Shown piece by piece: positions 17,870 through 25,953 of a DNA stretch of 64,000 nucleotides (position 1 is the stretch's first letter; each line of letters begins with the position of its first letter). The translations under genes and the position numbers were made by a program. A model generated the notes under the pieces. The model did not search any database, was not told where the DNA came from, and saw only the letters and a program-made list of their open reading frames with translations. Source of the DNA: Frigoribacterium sp. MEB024 (lineage in GTDB: Bacteria; Actinomycetota; Actinomycetes; Actinomycetales; Microbacteriaceae); the NCBI RefSeq assembly GCF_000878135.1, contig NZ_JXQZ01000014.1, positions 28,348 through 92,347 of the forward strand. Direction: 5' to 3'.

Positions 17870-18507
17870 CAGCGGTCACCCCCGTCGAGGGCGGCGGCGC
17901 GGGTCAGCAGCTCGACGAGCGTGTCGGCCGCGGGCACCAGTTGGCGACCCGACGCGGCGAACGTCTCGTCCGAGCGGCGATACGGGTCGACCACGTCGTC
18001 GTCCAGTGGATCGTTCGGAGCCTCGACCGAGCCGCGTCGCGAGGCGAGCAGGGCGACGGTGGCCCGCAGCCGGTCGGCCACCGTCGAGGCACCCGCCGGC
18101 AGGGCGTCGGCGAGCTGCACATCGGTCACGTCGCGAGCGAGGCGGGCGGCCTCGCGAAGCGTGAAGGTGTACCGGCTGGACCGGGGGTGCATCGAGACCA
18201 CGGCGCGACGGTGTTCGCGGGCCAGGGCGATGACGAGGTCGGCGCCGCGGACGTCGCGCTCGAAGAGGAAGCGCGCCCGATGCTCGTCGGGTTCGAGGTC
18301 GAACGACCGGGCCAGGGCCCTGGCCTGCTCGGGCATCACGTCGTCGTCGACGGCCATGGTGCCCGCGCTCGACACGGCGACGTCGTCGAGGGGCGAGAGA
18401 CCGCGGCGCAGGTAGAGCTCGGCCAAGGGCGACCGGCAGATGTTGCCCGTGCAGACCGTGAGCAGCGAGAAGGTGGACGGCGTGGGCTGGGGGATCAGGA
18501 ACGACAT
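17869..18507 (-). CDS. low-molecular-weight protein tyrosine phosphatase (Wzb-like)
   Basis: A 212-aa LMW-PTP. The P-loop CTGNICRS (Cys19, Arg25) is the CX5R catalytic motif, and VVDPYRRSDE near the C-terminus supplies the general-acid Asp. It sits directly downstream of the BY-kinase gene and probably dephosphorylates its tyrosine cluster, cycling the export machinery. It is longer than the classic 145-160 aa because of an insert between the two motifs, as in other actinobacterial members. Its stop shares one base with the next start (TGATG). Confidence 0.88.
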   Translation of the reverse strand: MSFLIPQPTPSTFSLLTVCTGNICRSPLAELYLRRGLSPLDDVAVSSAGTMAVDDDVMPEQARALARSFDLEPDEHRARFLFERDVRGADLVIALAREHRRAVVSMHPRSSRYTFTLREAARLARDVTDVQLADALPAGASTVADRLRATVALLASRRGSVEAPNDPLDDDVVDPYRRSDETFAASGRQLVPAADTLVELLTRAAALDGGDR

Positions 18508-18514
18508 CTCGCGC

Positions 18515-19954
18515 CTACTTCGCCGTGCGTGAACTCGTCTTCGGAGCGGCCGGCAGGTCGCCGACGCCGGCCTCGGGGGTGTCCTGCTCCATGCCGTAGT
18601 ACGCCCCGTAGTTGCCGTAACCGTAGGCGTCGGGCCCCTTCGTGGGCAGCATGGTCAGCACGATGCCGTGCACCTTGCTGCCGATGTGCTCGAGGTTGCG
18701 CAACGCGGACTGCAGCTCGTTGCGAGTCGTACGGCCCGCGGCCGACACGACTATCGCACCGCCGGTCAGCTTGCTGAGGATGGCCGCGTCGGTCACCGGC
18801 AGCAGGGGAGGTGCGTCGATGAGCACGTAGTCGAACGACGTCGTCAGCGATTCGATGAGCGCCGACATGGCCTTCGAGCCGAGCAGCTCGCTCGGGTTCG
18901 GGGGAACGCGACCGGCCGGCAGCACGTACATCGTGCCGCGGCCCCAAGGCTGCAGGACGTCCTGCAGGTCCGCGCGGCCGATCAACACGTCGGTCAGCCC
19001 GACGACGCCCTCGAGGCCCAACGTGTCGGCCAGGCGGGGCAGCCGCAGGTCGCCGTCGACCACGGCCACCGTGGCCCCGGTCTCGGCGAGGGCCACCGCG
19101 AGGTTGGCCGTCGTGGTCGTCTTGCCCTCACCGGGCAGCGACGAGGTGACGACGAAGCAGCGGCTCTGCGACTCGACGTTGACGAACTGCAGGTTGGTCC
19201 GCAGGGTGCGGAACGACTCGGACCGCGGGTTGCGCGGATCGACGTGCACGATCAACGGGTGCTTCTTCGCCCCGGGGTCGAAGCTGATGCCGCCGACGAT
19301 GGGCGCGTCGGTCACGAGTTCGACGTCGTGCGAGCCGTGGATGCGGGTGTCGAGGGTGCTGCGCAGCACCGCTGCACCGACGCCGAGGGCCAACCCGATC
19401 AGGAGGCCCAGACCGAGGTTGAGGGCGGTGCGGGGGGTCGCGGGTGTCGAGGCGACCGACCCGGGGACGATCGTGGCGATCTTGACCAGGCTCGCGCCTC
19501 CACCGGTCGGCGTCTCGAGCTCGTTGACGACGACGTCGGTGAGGGAGGTACCCACCGCGTTGGCGATGTCGGCGGCGCGTTGGGCGTCGGTGTCGGTCAC
19601 CGTGATGTTGATCAGCACGGTGTTGAGGGGTGATTCGGCAGTGATCATCGAGGCGAGGCCGGCCGCCGTGGTGTCCAGGCTGAGCTGGTCGATCACCGGG
19701 TCGAGCACCGCGTCGCTCGTCACGACGTCGACGTACGACCTGACCTTCTGTTGGGCTGCGCTGCTGCCCTGCACGGCGTCGACCGTGGTCGACGAGTCCT
19801 GCGCCTGGACCGAGACGAACAACCGGGTCGACGACACGTAGGTCGGCGTCGCCAGGATCGAGCTGAGCGCTCCCGCAGCGAGGCCGACGAGCGTCAGAGC
19901 GGCGATGAAGATCCAGCCCTTACGGAGAATGCGGATGTAGTCACGGAGTTCCAC
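18515..19954 (-). CDS. polysaccharide co-polymerase / BY-type tyrosine autokinase
   Basis: A 479-aa fused Wzz-Wzc protein. The start GTG 19954 (VELRDYIRILRKGWIF) gives an N-terminal Wzz domain with a transmembrane helix at about 17-37, an extracytoplasmic part with a second helix near 180-200, and a cytoplasmic P-loop kinase: SSLPGEGKTTTTANLAVALA (Walker A), VVDGDLRLPRL (A'), DYVLIDAPPLLPVTDA (Walker B). The C-terminal tail DAYGYGNYGAYYGMEQ is the tyrosine cluster that is autophosphorylated. It controls chain length and export. First gene of the - operon. Longer upstream reading in the same frame is not supported by coding pattern. Confidence 0.9.
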   Translation of the reverse strand: MELRDYIRILRKGWIFIAALTLVGLAAGALSSILATPTYVSSTRLFVSVQAQDSSTTVDAVQGSSAAQQKVRSYVDVVTSDAVLDPVIDQLSLDTTAAGLASMITAESPLNTVLINITVTDTDAQRAADIANAVGTSLTDVVVNELETPTGGGASLVKIATIVPGSVASTPATPRTALNLGLGLLIGLALGVGAAVLRSTLDTRIHGSHDVELVTDAPIVGGISFDPGAKKHPLIVHVDPRNPRSESFRTLRTNLQFVNVESQSRCFVVTSSLPGEGKTTTTANLAVALAETGATVAVVDGDLRLPRLADTLGLEGVVGLTDVLIGRADLQDVLQPWGRGTMYVLPAGRVPPNPSELLGSKAMSALIESLTTSFDYVLIDAPPLLPVTDAAILSKLTGGAIVVSAAGRTTRNELQSALRNLEHIGSKVHGIVLTMLPTKGPDAYGYGNYGAYYGMEQDTPEAGVGDLPAAPKTSSRTAK

Positions 19955-20283
19955 GTGGCTGAGGTCCTGTCCTGATCGGGTTCGGGCACCGTTGCAGGAA
20001 CCCCGGCAGTCGTAGCACGGACCATGCCTCCCGGCACCCTGATGGCTCCCCGCGACTCTGCGCCGTGACCAATACTCACACACGGGACGCCCGGAAGGGG
20101 TACATATGTTGTCCGATCCGGCGAAGTGGCCCCCGAACGGGGGTGCACAGGGCCGTACCGCGACACCCGTCGCTGAACGTCCGCCTGAACGCTCGCTGTG
20201 ATTCGGGCGCACCGCCCGACCCGCGCAATAGCCTGCCGACGACGGGCACGTCCCGTGCTCGCACGTGATCAAGGAGGATCACC
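19955..20283. other. divergent intergenic region between the EPS operon and fdhA
   Basis: This 329-base gap must hold promoters for both directions. On the + strand TAGCCT at 20229-20234 is a plausible -10 for fdhA, followed by a small GGGCACGTCCC-type hairpin before the Shine-Dalgarno. On the - strand an AT-richer patch around 20100-20112 (catatg) is the only candidate and is weak. No gene is seen. Confidence 0.4.
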
Positions 20284-21504
20284 ATGGCAACGAATCACGC
20301 GGTCGCCTACAAGGGCCCCGGCCAGGTCGAGGTCATCGACGTCGACTACCCGACCTTCGAGCTGAAGGACGGCCCCGGCGTCAACCCGGCCAACGTCGGG
20401 CGCAAGGTCAACCACGGCGCGATCCTGCGCACGGTCGCCACCAACATCTGCGGTTCCGACCAGCACATGGTCCGCGGCCGCACCACCGCCCCGACGAACC
20501 TCGTCCTCGGCCACGAGATCACCGGCGAGGTCGTCGAGGTCGGCCCCGACGTCGAGTTCATCAAGGTCGGCGACATCGTCTCGGTGCCGTTCAACATCGC
20601 CTGCGGCCGCTGCCGCAACTGCAAGGAACGCAAGACCGGCATCTGCCTCAACGTCAACCCCGACCGTCCCGGCAGCGCCTACGGCTACGTCGACATGGGC
20701 GGCTGGGTCGGCGGTCAGGCCGAGTACGTGCTCGTGCCCTACGCCGACTGGAACCTCCTGAAGTTCCCCGACGCCGACCAGGCCATGGAGAAGATCCTCG
20801 ACCTGGCGATGCTCTCCGACATCTTCCCGACCGGCTTCCACGGCGCCGTCACCGCGGGCGTCGAGGTCGGCTCGACCGTCTACGTCGCCGGAGCCGGCCC
20901 CGTCGGCCTCGCCGCCGCCACCGGAGCCCTGCTGCTCGGTGCCAGCGTCGTCATCGTCGGCGACATGAACGCCGACCGCCTCGCGCAGGCCCGCAGCTTC
21001 GGCTGCGAGACCGTCGACCTGACCAAGGGCGACCCGGCCGACCAGATCGACCAGATCCTGGGGGAGCCCCTCGTCGACTGCGGCATCGACGCGGTCGGCT
21101 TCGAGGCCAAGGGGCACGGCGGCGGGTCGGGTGACGAGGCGCCCGCCACGGTGCTGAACTCGCTGATGGACATCACCGCGGCGGGTGGCGCCCTCGGCAT
21201 CCCGGGGCTCTACGTCACCGGCGACCCGGGCGGAGTCGACGAGGCCGCCCAGAAGGGCTCGCTGTCGCTCAGCCTCGGCACCGGCTGGGCCAAGTCGCTG
21301 TCGTTCACCACGGGCCAGTGCCCGGTGATGAAGTACAACCGACAGCTGATGATGGCGATCCTCCACGACCGCACGAGCATCGCGAAGAACGTCCACGCCC
21401 AGGCGATCAGCCTCGCGGACGCCCCGCGCGGCTACGCCGAGTTCGACAAGGGCGCCGCCACGAAGTACGTCCTCAACCCGAACGACCTGATCAAGGCGGC
21501 CTAG
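20284..21504 (+). CDS. fdhA: glutathione-independent formaldehyde dehydrogenase
   Basis: A 406-aa zinc-dependent medium-chain dehydrogenase that oxidises formaldehyde with tightly bound NAD. Catalytic zinc site: NICGSDQH and GHEITGEVVEVG; structural zinc site: CGRCRNCKERKTGIC. The Rossmann segment is TVYVAGAGPVGLAAATGALL. The insert GHGGGSGDEAPATVLNSLMD is typical of Pseudomonas-type FdhA rather than ordinary alcohol dehydrogenases. A strong AAGGAGG lies 6 bases before the ATG. It is transcribed away from the EPS operon and ends at a hairpin terminator. Confidence 0.93.
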   Translation: MATNHAVAYKGPGQVEVIDVDYPTFELKDGPGVNPANVGRKVNHGAILRTVATNICGSDQHMVRGRTTAPTNLVLGHEITGEVVEVGPDVEFIKVGDIVSVPFNIACGRCRNCKERKTGICLNVNPDRPGSAYGYVDMGGWVGGQAEYVLVPYADWNLLKFPDADQAMEKILDLAMLSDIFPTGFHGAVTAGVEVGSTVYVAGAGPVGLAAATGALLLGASVVIVGDMNADRLAQARSFGCETVDLTKGDPADQIDQILGEPLVDCGIDAVGFEAKGHGGGSGDEAPATVLNSLMDITAAGGALGIPGLYVTGDPGGVDEAAQKGSLSLSLGTGWAKSLSFTTGQCPVMKYNRQLMMAILHDRTSIAKNVHAQAISLADAPRGYAEFDKGAATKYVLNPNDLIKAA

Positions 21505-21515
21505 CGCCCGTCGCC

Positions 21516-21573
21516 CCCGCGCCTCCTCGGCTCTCGGTCCCCACGACCGACAGAGCCCGGGAGGCGCGGGTCG
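21516..21573 (+). terminator. hairpin after fdhA built from two inverted GGAGGCGCGG motifs
   Basis: Arms beginning CCCGCGCCTCC and ending GGAGGCGCGGG pair over about 24 bases with a few mismatches, around a CCCAC loop. It starts 12 bases after the fdhA stop. There is no long T-run, so it is called from structure and position. Confidence 0.75.
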
Positions 21574-21648
21574 GCCCACCCGGGCCGCCCCGTTCCGCAG
21601 CCACTCGCGTCGTTGCATGCCGTGCACGGTGTATGACGGAACGATCCC

Positions 21649-23190
21649 ATGACGAAGACATCCGACACCCCTGCCCCGGGAGGCGCCGACGCCGCCCGCC
21701 CCGCCTCCGGCCACGGCCGCGCCGCCCGCTCCGACGAGGAACGCCAGAAATGGCGCGCGTTCGCCGTGTGCGTCGGCGTCGCCGCCCTGACGATCCTCGA
21801 CCTGTCGAAGGTCAACGTCGGACTGCCCAGCATCGAGGCGTCGCTCGGCGCCGGGCCCACCGCCCTGCAGCTGATCGTCGCCGGCTACGCCCTCGCCTTC
21901 GGTCTGTCGCTCGTGCCGTCCGGCCGCCTCGGCGACCTCAAATCGCGCCGCATGATGTTCGTCATCGGCCTGACCTCGTTCACCGTCGCCAGCCTGCTCT
22001 GCGCCCTCGCCCCGACCATCGAGTTGCTCGTCGCCGCACGCATCCTGCAGGGCGTCGCCGCCGGCATCCAGATGCCGCAGGTGCTCGGACTCATCCAGCA
22101 GCTCTTCCAGGGCAAGGAGCGCGGCCGCGCCTTCGGCTTCTTCGGCGCCATCATCGGCGTCAGCACCGCGTTCGGCCCGACCCTCGGCGGCCTGCTCATC
22201 GCGATCGGCGGCCCCGAGGACGGCTGGCGCCTGCTGTTCTGGATGAACATCCCGCTCGGCCTGATCGCCATCTTCTTCGCCCTCAAGCTGCTGCCGAAGA
22301 CCCGCACGGCCTCGAACGGCCACAACGAACTCGACCTGTTCGGCATCGTGCTGCTCGGCCTGACGATCTTCACCCTCATGCTGCCGTTCGTGCTGACGAC
22401 CGGCCAGGGGGACGACCCGCTGCGCTGGCTCTTCTTGATCGGCTTCGTCGGGTTCGGCGCCGCTTTCGTCTGGTGGGAGCAGCGCTACAAGGCCCGCGGC
22501 AAGTCGCCGGTCGTGCACTTCAGCCTGTTCTCGCTCGCGTCGTACCGCAACGGCACCCTGATCGCCACGGTCTACTTCTGCGCGCTGCCCGCGACCTTCC
22601 TGCTGACGACGCTGTACCTGCAGCAGGGGCTCGGCCTCGAACCCGTCTACGCCGGCATGGTCACCATCCCGTTCGCCCTGACCAGCGCCGTCGCCGCGTT
22701 CTACGGCGGACGCCTCGTCGACCGCTTCGGTCGCAGCCTGGTCGTGCTCGGGCTCATCCTCGTCGCGGTGGGCTTCGTCGCCCTGCTGCTCGCTGCCGTG
22801 CTCACCCCGCGCGACATCACGCCCTACGCCATGGGCATCGGCATGCTCATCGCCGGCACGGGTGGTGGCTTCGTCATCTCGCCGAACCAGACGCTGACGC
22901 TGGCCGAGGTGCCCGTCGAGATGGGCGGCGTCGCCGGCTCGATGGGGCAGGTCGGCCAGCGCGCCGGCACGGCCATCGGCACGGCGGCCGCAGTCTCGAC
23001 GTTCTACTCGGTCATCGCCGGGGCCGGGGGAGCCGAGGGCGCCGACCTCGACATCTACCACGAGGCCTACCGCAACGGCTTCTTCGTCACGATCGCCCTG
23101 GTGTCCGTGGCGCTCGTGCTCGGGCTGATGGACCTCCGTGCCCGCAAGAAGGGGCGCGTGGGCGACGGGGCTGAGGCTGCTGCTGCGTAG
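21649..23190 (+). CDS. MFS transporter, DHA2 (14-TMS) family
   Basis: A 513-aa exporter with about 14 transmembrane helices. Motifs: LDLSKVNVGLPSIEASLG in TMS1, AYALAFGLSLVPSGRLGD with the motif-A loop, ILQGVAAGIQMPQVLGLIQQ (the usual R replaced by LQG) and the motif-C-like GPTLGGLLI. A 40-residue cytoplasmic N-tail, rich in Ala/Pro, precedes TMS1. It probably expels hydrophobic or cationic compounds by proton antiport; substrate unknown. Start ATG 21649 has a weak ggaa Shine-Dalgarno. It stands alone between the fdhA terminator and a tandem-repeat tract. Confidence 0.88.
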   Translation: MTKTSDTPAPGGADAARPASGHGRAARSDEERQKWRAFAVCVGVAALTILDLSKVNVGLPSIEASLGAGPTALQLIVAGYALAFGLSLVPSGRLGDLKSRRMMFVIGLTSFTVASLLCALAPTIELLVAARILQGVAAGIQMPQVLGLIQQLFQGKERGRAFGFFGAIIGVSTAFGPTLGGLLIAIGGPEDGWRLLFWMNIPLGLIAIFFALKLLPKTRTASNGHNELDLFGIVLLGLTIFTLMLPFVLTTGQGDDPLRWLFLIGFVGFGAAFVWWEQRYKARGKSPVVHFSLFSLASYRNGTLIATVYFCALPATFLLTTLYLQQGLGLEPVYAGMVTIPFALTSAVAAFYGGRLVDRFGRSLVVLGLILVAVGFVALLLAAVLTPRDITPYAMGIGMLIAGTGGGFVISPNQTLTLAEVPVEMGGVAGSMGQVGQRAGTAIGTAAAVSTFYSVIAGAGGAEGADLDIYHEAYRNGFFVTIALVSVALVLGLMDLRARKKGRVGDGAEAAAA

Positions 23191-23213
23191 TCGGTGACCC
23201 GCGTCGTCGGGGT

Positions 23214-23297
23214 GACCCGCGCCTCCTCGCTGAGACGCGCCTCCTCGGCGAGGCGCGCCTCCTCGCTGAGACGCGCCTCCTCAGCGAGACGCGCCGG
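23214..23297 (+). repeat. 18-bp tandem repeat array
   Basis: Four units of GACGCGCCTCCTCGCTGA (first unit 20 bases, last partial) with one to three changes between units. It starts 24 bases after the MFS stop and ends just before a small gene on the - strand. Each unit carries the dispersed GCGCCTCC core. An internal palindrome CGCCTCCTCGGCGAGGCG can fold locally. Confidence 0.85.
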
Positions 23298-23314
23298 GTG
23301 GCGCGCCCCGCAGG

Positions 23315-23455
23315 TCAGAGGCGGGCGAAGGCCTCGACGACGTAGCTCGTGACGTCGACCTGGCGCGTGCCCGGCAGGGCGATCGACGCGGGGTCGACCG
23401 AACCGGCGGCGGTGCTGGTGGTGGCGGAGACGGAGACGGCGGGCGTGACGAACAT
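23315..23455 (-). CDS. small protein of 46 aa, unknown
   Basis: ATG 23455 to TGA 23315 reads MFVTPAVSVSATTST, continues with GTRQVDVTSYVVEAFA and ends RL. Almost every codon ends in G or C, as in the real genes here, and a GAAAGG Shine-Dalgarno lies 6 bases upstream. It has no membrane segment or known motif; it is rich in Val, Thr, Ser and Ala. An 18-base-arm hairpin at 23491-23533 sits in its presumed leader. No homolog is recognised, so the call rests on codon pattern and ribosome-binding site. Confidence 0.55.
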   Translation of the reverse strand: MFVTPAVSVSATTSTAAGSVDPASIALPGTRQVDVTSYVVEAFARL

Positions 23456-23490
23456 GGTGGGCCTTTCGGTCGGCTGATGAGGCGGTTGAC

Positions 23491-23533
23491 GGGGCCCGGC
23501 CGCCCGTCACAGGGAGACGGGCGGCGGAGCCCC
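23491..23533 (-). promoter_or_regulatory. long hairpin in the leader of the 46-aa small gene
   Basis: GGGGC...CGCCCGTC and GACGGGCGGCGGAGCCCC pair across 18 bases with two or three mismatches around a 7-base loop (23509-23515). It lies 36 bases before the ATG of the small gene, so it could act as a leader structure or as a terminator of an upstream transcript. Confidence 0.5.
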
Positions 23534-23688
23534 TGACGTCCCTGCCCGAGATGCTCGGTGCTCCTGCTGGAGCCGGCGACGTCGTGCGACCAGTCAAGCC
23601 GTCCGGACGTTGCGTGAACATGAGCGCAGGGCTGAGTCGCCCTCCGTCGCAGGGATGAACCTCGACCGCCGTCATCCCGCCACGAAAA

Positions 23689-23720
23689 ACGAGCCGCCAC
23701 GTAAAAACGTGGCGGCTCGT
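23689..23720 (-). terminator. Rho-independent terminator of hisN
   Basis: ACGAGCCGCCACG and CGTGGCGGCTCGT form a perfect 13-bp stem with a 6-base loop. On the - strand the stem is followed by a TTTTT run. It starts 31 bases after the hisN stop codon. Confidence 0.9.
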
Positions 23721-23751
23721 GTACTTCGTGGTGGCGTGGGCCCCACAGCGG

Positions 23752-24585
23752 TCAAGCAGGAGGCGCGGCCACGACCTCGAGGACGCTCTCGTGCAGCAGT
23801 CCGTTCGTCGCGATCGCGGTGCCGTGCCAGGGGCCCGGCTGGCCGTCGGCGCTCGTGAAGCGACCGCCGGCCTCCTCGACGACGACGGCCACGGCGGCCA
23901 TGTCGTAGGGCTGCAGGTCGAACTCGCCCGCGATGTCGAGCGCGCCCTCGGCGACGAGCATGTACGACCAGAAGTCGCCGTACGCGCGCGTCCGCCAGAC
24001 CCGGCCCGTCAGCTCGAGCAGCTGCGGCAGGCGCCCGGCGTCGATCCAGTACTCGAGCCCGTTGAAGCTCAGCGACGCGTCGGCCAGGTCGCGCACGCCC
24101 GACACCCGCAGCGGCCCATCGTGCTCGGTCGAGAAGGCGCCACCACCTTGCGTCGCCCACCAGCGCCGGTCGAGCGCCGGAGCGCTGACCACGCCCACCA
24201 CGGGCACCCCGTCGACGACGAGCGAGATCAACGCCGCCCAGACCGGCACCCCGCGCAGGAAGTTCGCCGTGCCGTCGATCGGGTCGACCACCCACTGGCG
24301 GTGCGAGGGAGCGTCGTGGCCGTACTCCTCGCCGTAGAAGGTGTCGTCGGGGCGGGCGGCGGCGACCCGCTCGCGGATCGCCCGCTCGACGGCCTGGTCG
24401 GCGTCGGTCACGTGCGACCGGTCGGGCTTGAGCGACACGTGCAGGTCGGCCGACCGGTACCGCTCAGTGCTGATCGCGTCGGCCAGGTCGGCCAGCTCGA
24501 GCGCGAGCGCCAGGTCGTCCGCCCACGGCGTCCCGGTCGATCGGTCGGACGAGGAGGCGCGGGTCGGCTCGGCAGCATCGGTCAC
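23752..24585 (-). CDS. hisN: histidinol-phosphatase (inositol monophosphatase family)
   Basis: A 277-aa metal-dependent phosphatase. Metal-ligand motifs of the IMPase fold are present: GEEYGHD, then WVVDPIDGTANFLRG (DPxDGTxNF), and the distal FDLQPYDMAAVAVVVEEAGG (WD-like motif with YD in place of WD). GRVWRTRAYGDFW is the usual substrate-side segment. In actinobacteria the hisN-rsgA-aroA neighbourhood points to histidinol-phosphate as substrate, completing histidine synthesis. GTG 24585 lies 6 bases after a TACGCT -10 element, so the transcript is probably leaderless. Confidence 0.87.
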   Translation of the reverse strand: MTDAAEPTRASSSDRSTGTPWADDLALALELADLADAISTERYRSADLHVSLKPDRSHVTDADQAVERAIRERVAAARPDDTFYGEEYGHDAPSHRQWVVDPIDGTANFLRGVPVWAALISLVVDGVPVVGVVSAPALDRRWWATQGGGAFSTEHDGPLRVSGVRDLADASLSFNGLEYWIDAGRLPQLLELTGRVWRTRAYGDFWSYMLVAEGALDIAGEFDLQPYDMAAVAVVVEEAGGRFTSADGQPGPWHGTAIATNGLLHESVLEVVAAPPA

Positions 24586-24591
24586 CTCGTC

Positions 24592-24597
24592 AGCGTA
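24592..24597 (-). promoter_or_regulatory. -10 element of hisN (leaderless)
   Basis: TACGCT on the - strand ends 6 bases before the hisN GTG, placing transcription start at the start codon. Confidence 0.55.
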
Positions 24598-24665
24598 CCC
24601 AGCCCGCCCTGCTCGTCCGCGCGCTGCCCGCCTGACCGACCCGCGCCTCCTGGGCTGGCGTCGCC

Positions 24666-24731
24666 GAAGCGGGCGTGTTCGTCGACGGCGGGCCTGCGCG
24701 GCCGCCCGTCGAGCACGGACTCGCCCGCTTC
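24666..24731 (-). terminator. hairpin after rsgA
   Basis: GAAGCGGGCG at 24666-24675 pairs with CGCCCGCTTC at 24722-24731, and the inner GTCGACGG and CCGTCGAG segments extend the stem. It lies 19 bases after the rsgA stop. The left arm shares an identical 19-mer with 61676-61694. Confidence 0.7.
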
Positions 24732-24749
24732 ACAGGTCGCGGCGGTGCG

Positions 24750-25880
24750 CTAGCCGAGCTCGTCGCTGCGCGCGTCGTCGGCGGCTGCCGCGAGGTCACG
24801 CGCGCTCACGCCGCCCTTGGACGCGAGCAGCGACTGCAGCGACTCGAGCCGTTCGCGACCGACGTCGCCGAGCTCGCCGGCCTCGATGCGGTCGACGATC
24901 TCCCAGTCGTGGGCCTCGGCCAGCGGGATGCCGTCGACCGGCTCGCCCTCGGCCGGGATCGCGTGCGCCGCGAACGACTTGAGGATGTTCTCGGGGTCGA
25001 CGTGCCCGAGCCCGAACGAGCGGACGCCCGGGGTGTCGACGATCCAACCGCCGGTCGGCACCTTGAACGACACCGTCGACGACGACGTGTGCCGCCCTCG
25101 TCCGGTGACGGCGTTGACCACGCCGACCTCGCGCCGCGACCCGGTCAGGGCGTTGACGAGGGTGGACTTGCCGACGCCCGAGTGGCCGACCGTGACCGTC
25201 ACGTGCCCGTCGAGGATGCCGCGCAGCTCGTCGAGCGCGGGGGAGACCTGCCCGCCCGGAGCGACCTCATCGAACGAGGTCGACGTCGTCGTCACGATGC
25301 GCAGGTCGAAGCACGAGAAGTGCGCCGCGAACGGCGCCGGGTCGGCGAGGTCGGTCTTGGTGATGCAGAGGATCGGCTCGACCCCGGCGTCGAACGCCGC
25401 CACCATGTAGCGGTCGACCAGGCGGGGCCGGGGCTCGGGGTCGGCGGCGGCCACGACGATGAGCATCTGGTCGGCGTTGGCGACGATGACGCGCTCGACG
25501 GCGTCGCTGTCGTCGGCACTGCGCCGCAGCAGGGTCGTGCGCTCCTGCACCTTGACGATCCGCGCGAGCGACCCCTCGGAGCCGCTCGTGTCGCCGACGA
25601 CGCCGACGCGGTCGCCGGTCACGACGCTCTTCTTGCCGAGTTCGCGGGCCCGGGCCGTCGTGATCTCGCGTTCGTCGGGCGTGCCGGCGTCCATCAGCAC
25701 GCCGTAGCGGCCACGGTCGACGGTCCAGACGACCCCCTCTTCGGCGTTGGCGTAGGCCGGTCGCTGCTTGGTGCGGGGCTTGTTGCCCTTGGGGTTCGGG
25801 CGCACCCGCACCGAGCTCTCGTCGTACTCGCCGTAGTCGCGCTCGTCGTCGGCGTCGTCGCCGTCGTTCCACCAGCTCAT
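24750..25880 (-). CDS. rsgA: ribosome small-subunit-dependent GTPase RsgA
   Basis: A 376-aa circularly permuted GTPase that helps late 30S maturation. After an N-terminal OB-fold the G motifs appear in the permuted order: CITKTDLAD (G4), then VTVGHSGVGKSTLVNAL (G1 P-loop), a T-containing HTSSSTVSF (G2) and IVDTPGVRSFGLG (G3). The C-terminal zinc knuckle with three Cys and one His, normal for RsgA, is not visible; FAAHAIPAEGEPVDG stands in its place. The N-terminal 50 residues are charged (ERDYGEYDE). It lies between aroA and hisN on the same strand. Confidence 0.92.
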   Translation of the reverse strand: MSWWNDGDDADDERDYGEYDESSVRVRPNPKGNKPRTKQRPAYANAEEGVVWTVDRGRYGVLMDAGTPDEREITTARARELGKKSVVTGDRVGVVGDTSGSEGSLARIVKVQERTTLLRRSADDSDAVERVIVANADQMLIVVAAADPEPRPRLVDRYMVAAFDAGVEPILCITKTDLADPAPFAAHFSCFDLRIVTTTSTSFDEVAPGGQVSPALDELRGILDGHVTVTVGHSGVGKSTLVNALTGSRREVGVVNAVTGRGRHTSSSTVSFKVPTGGWIVDTPGVRSFGLGHVDPENILKSFAAHAIPAEGEPVDGIPLAEAHDWEIVDRIEAGELGDVGRERLESLQSLLASKGGVSARDLAAAADDARSDELG

Positions 25881-25945
25881 CGTGCCTCGCTCATCGTCGA
25901 CCGTGCCTCGCTCGTTCCGTGCCGTGCCCCGCTCATCGTCGTCGG
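25880..25945 (+). repeat. imperfect 20-24 base repeats at the rsgA start
   Basis: Three copies of CGTGCCTCGCTC(ATCGTCG) lie in tandem, the first covering the rsgA start codon region. They look like duplications of the rsgA 5' end. Confidence 0.5.
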
Positions 25946-25953
25946 CCCGGCGC

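Noticed and set aside
20269..23061. 930-aa open frame on the - strand
   Set aside because: It lies opposite fdhA and the MFS gene, is full of Asp/Glu/Gly/Arg low-complexity sequence and has no domain; it is an antisense artefact of high GC3.
21318..23174. 618-aa + strand frame across the end of fdhA and the MFS gene
   Set aside because: Arg/Pro-rich alternate frame; the MFS protein in the other frame has clear transmembrane pattern.
23214..23297. Possible CRISPR array
   Set aside because: Units are contiguous, 18 bases long and without spacers; no cas genes are nearby.
23067..23675. 202-aa - strand frame with EEARLSEEARL repeats
   Set aside because: It is the 18-bp array read in one frame plus the antisense of the MFS end; no start signal and a better small ORF overlaps it in another frame.
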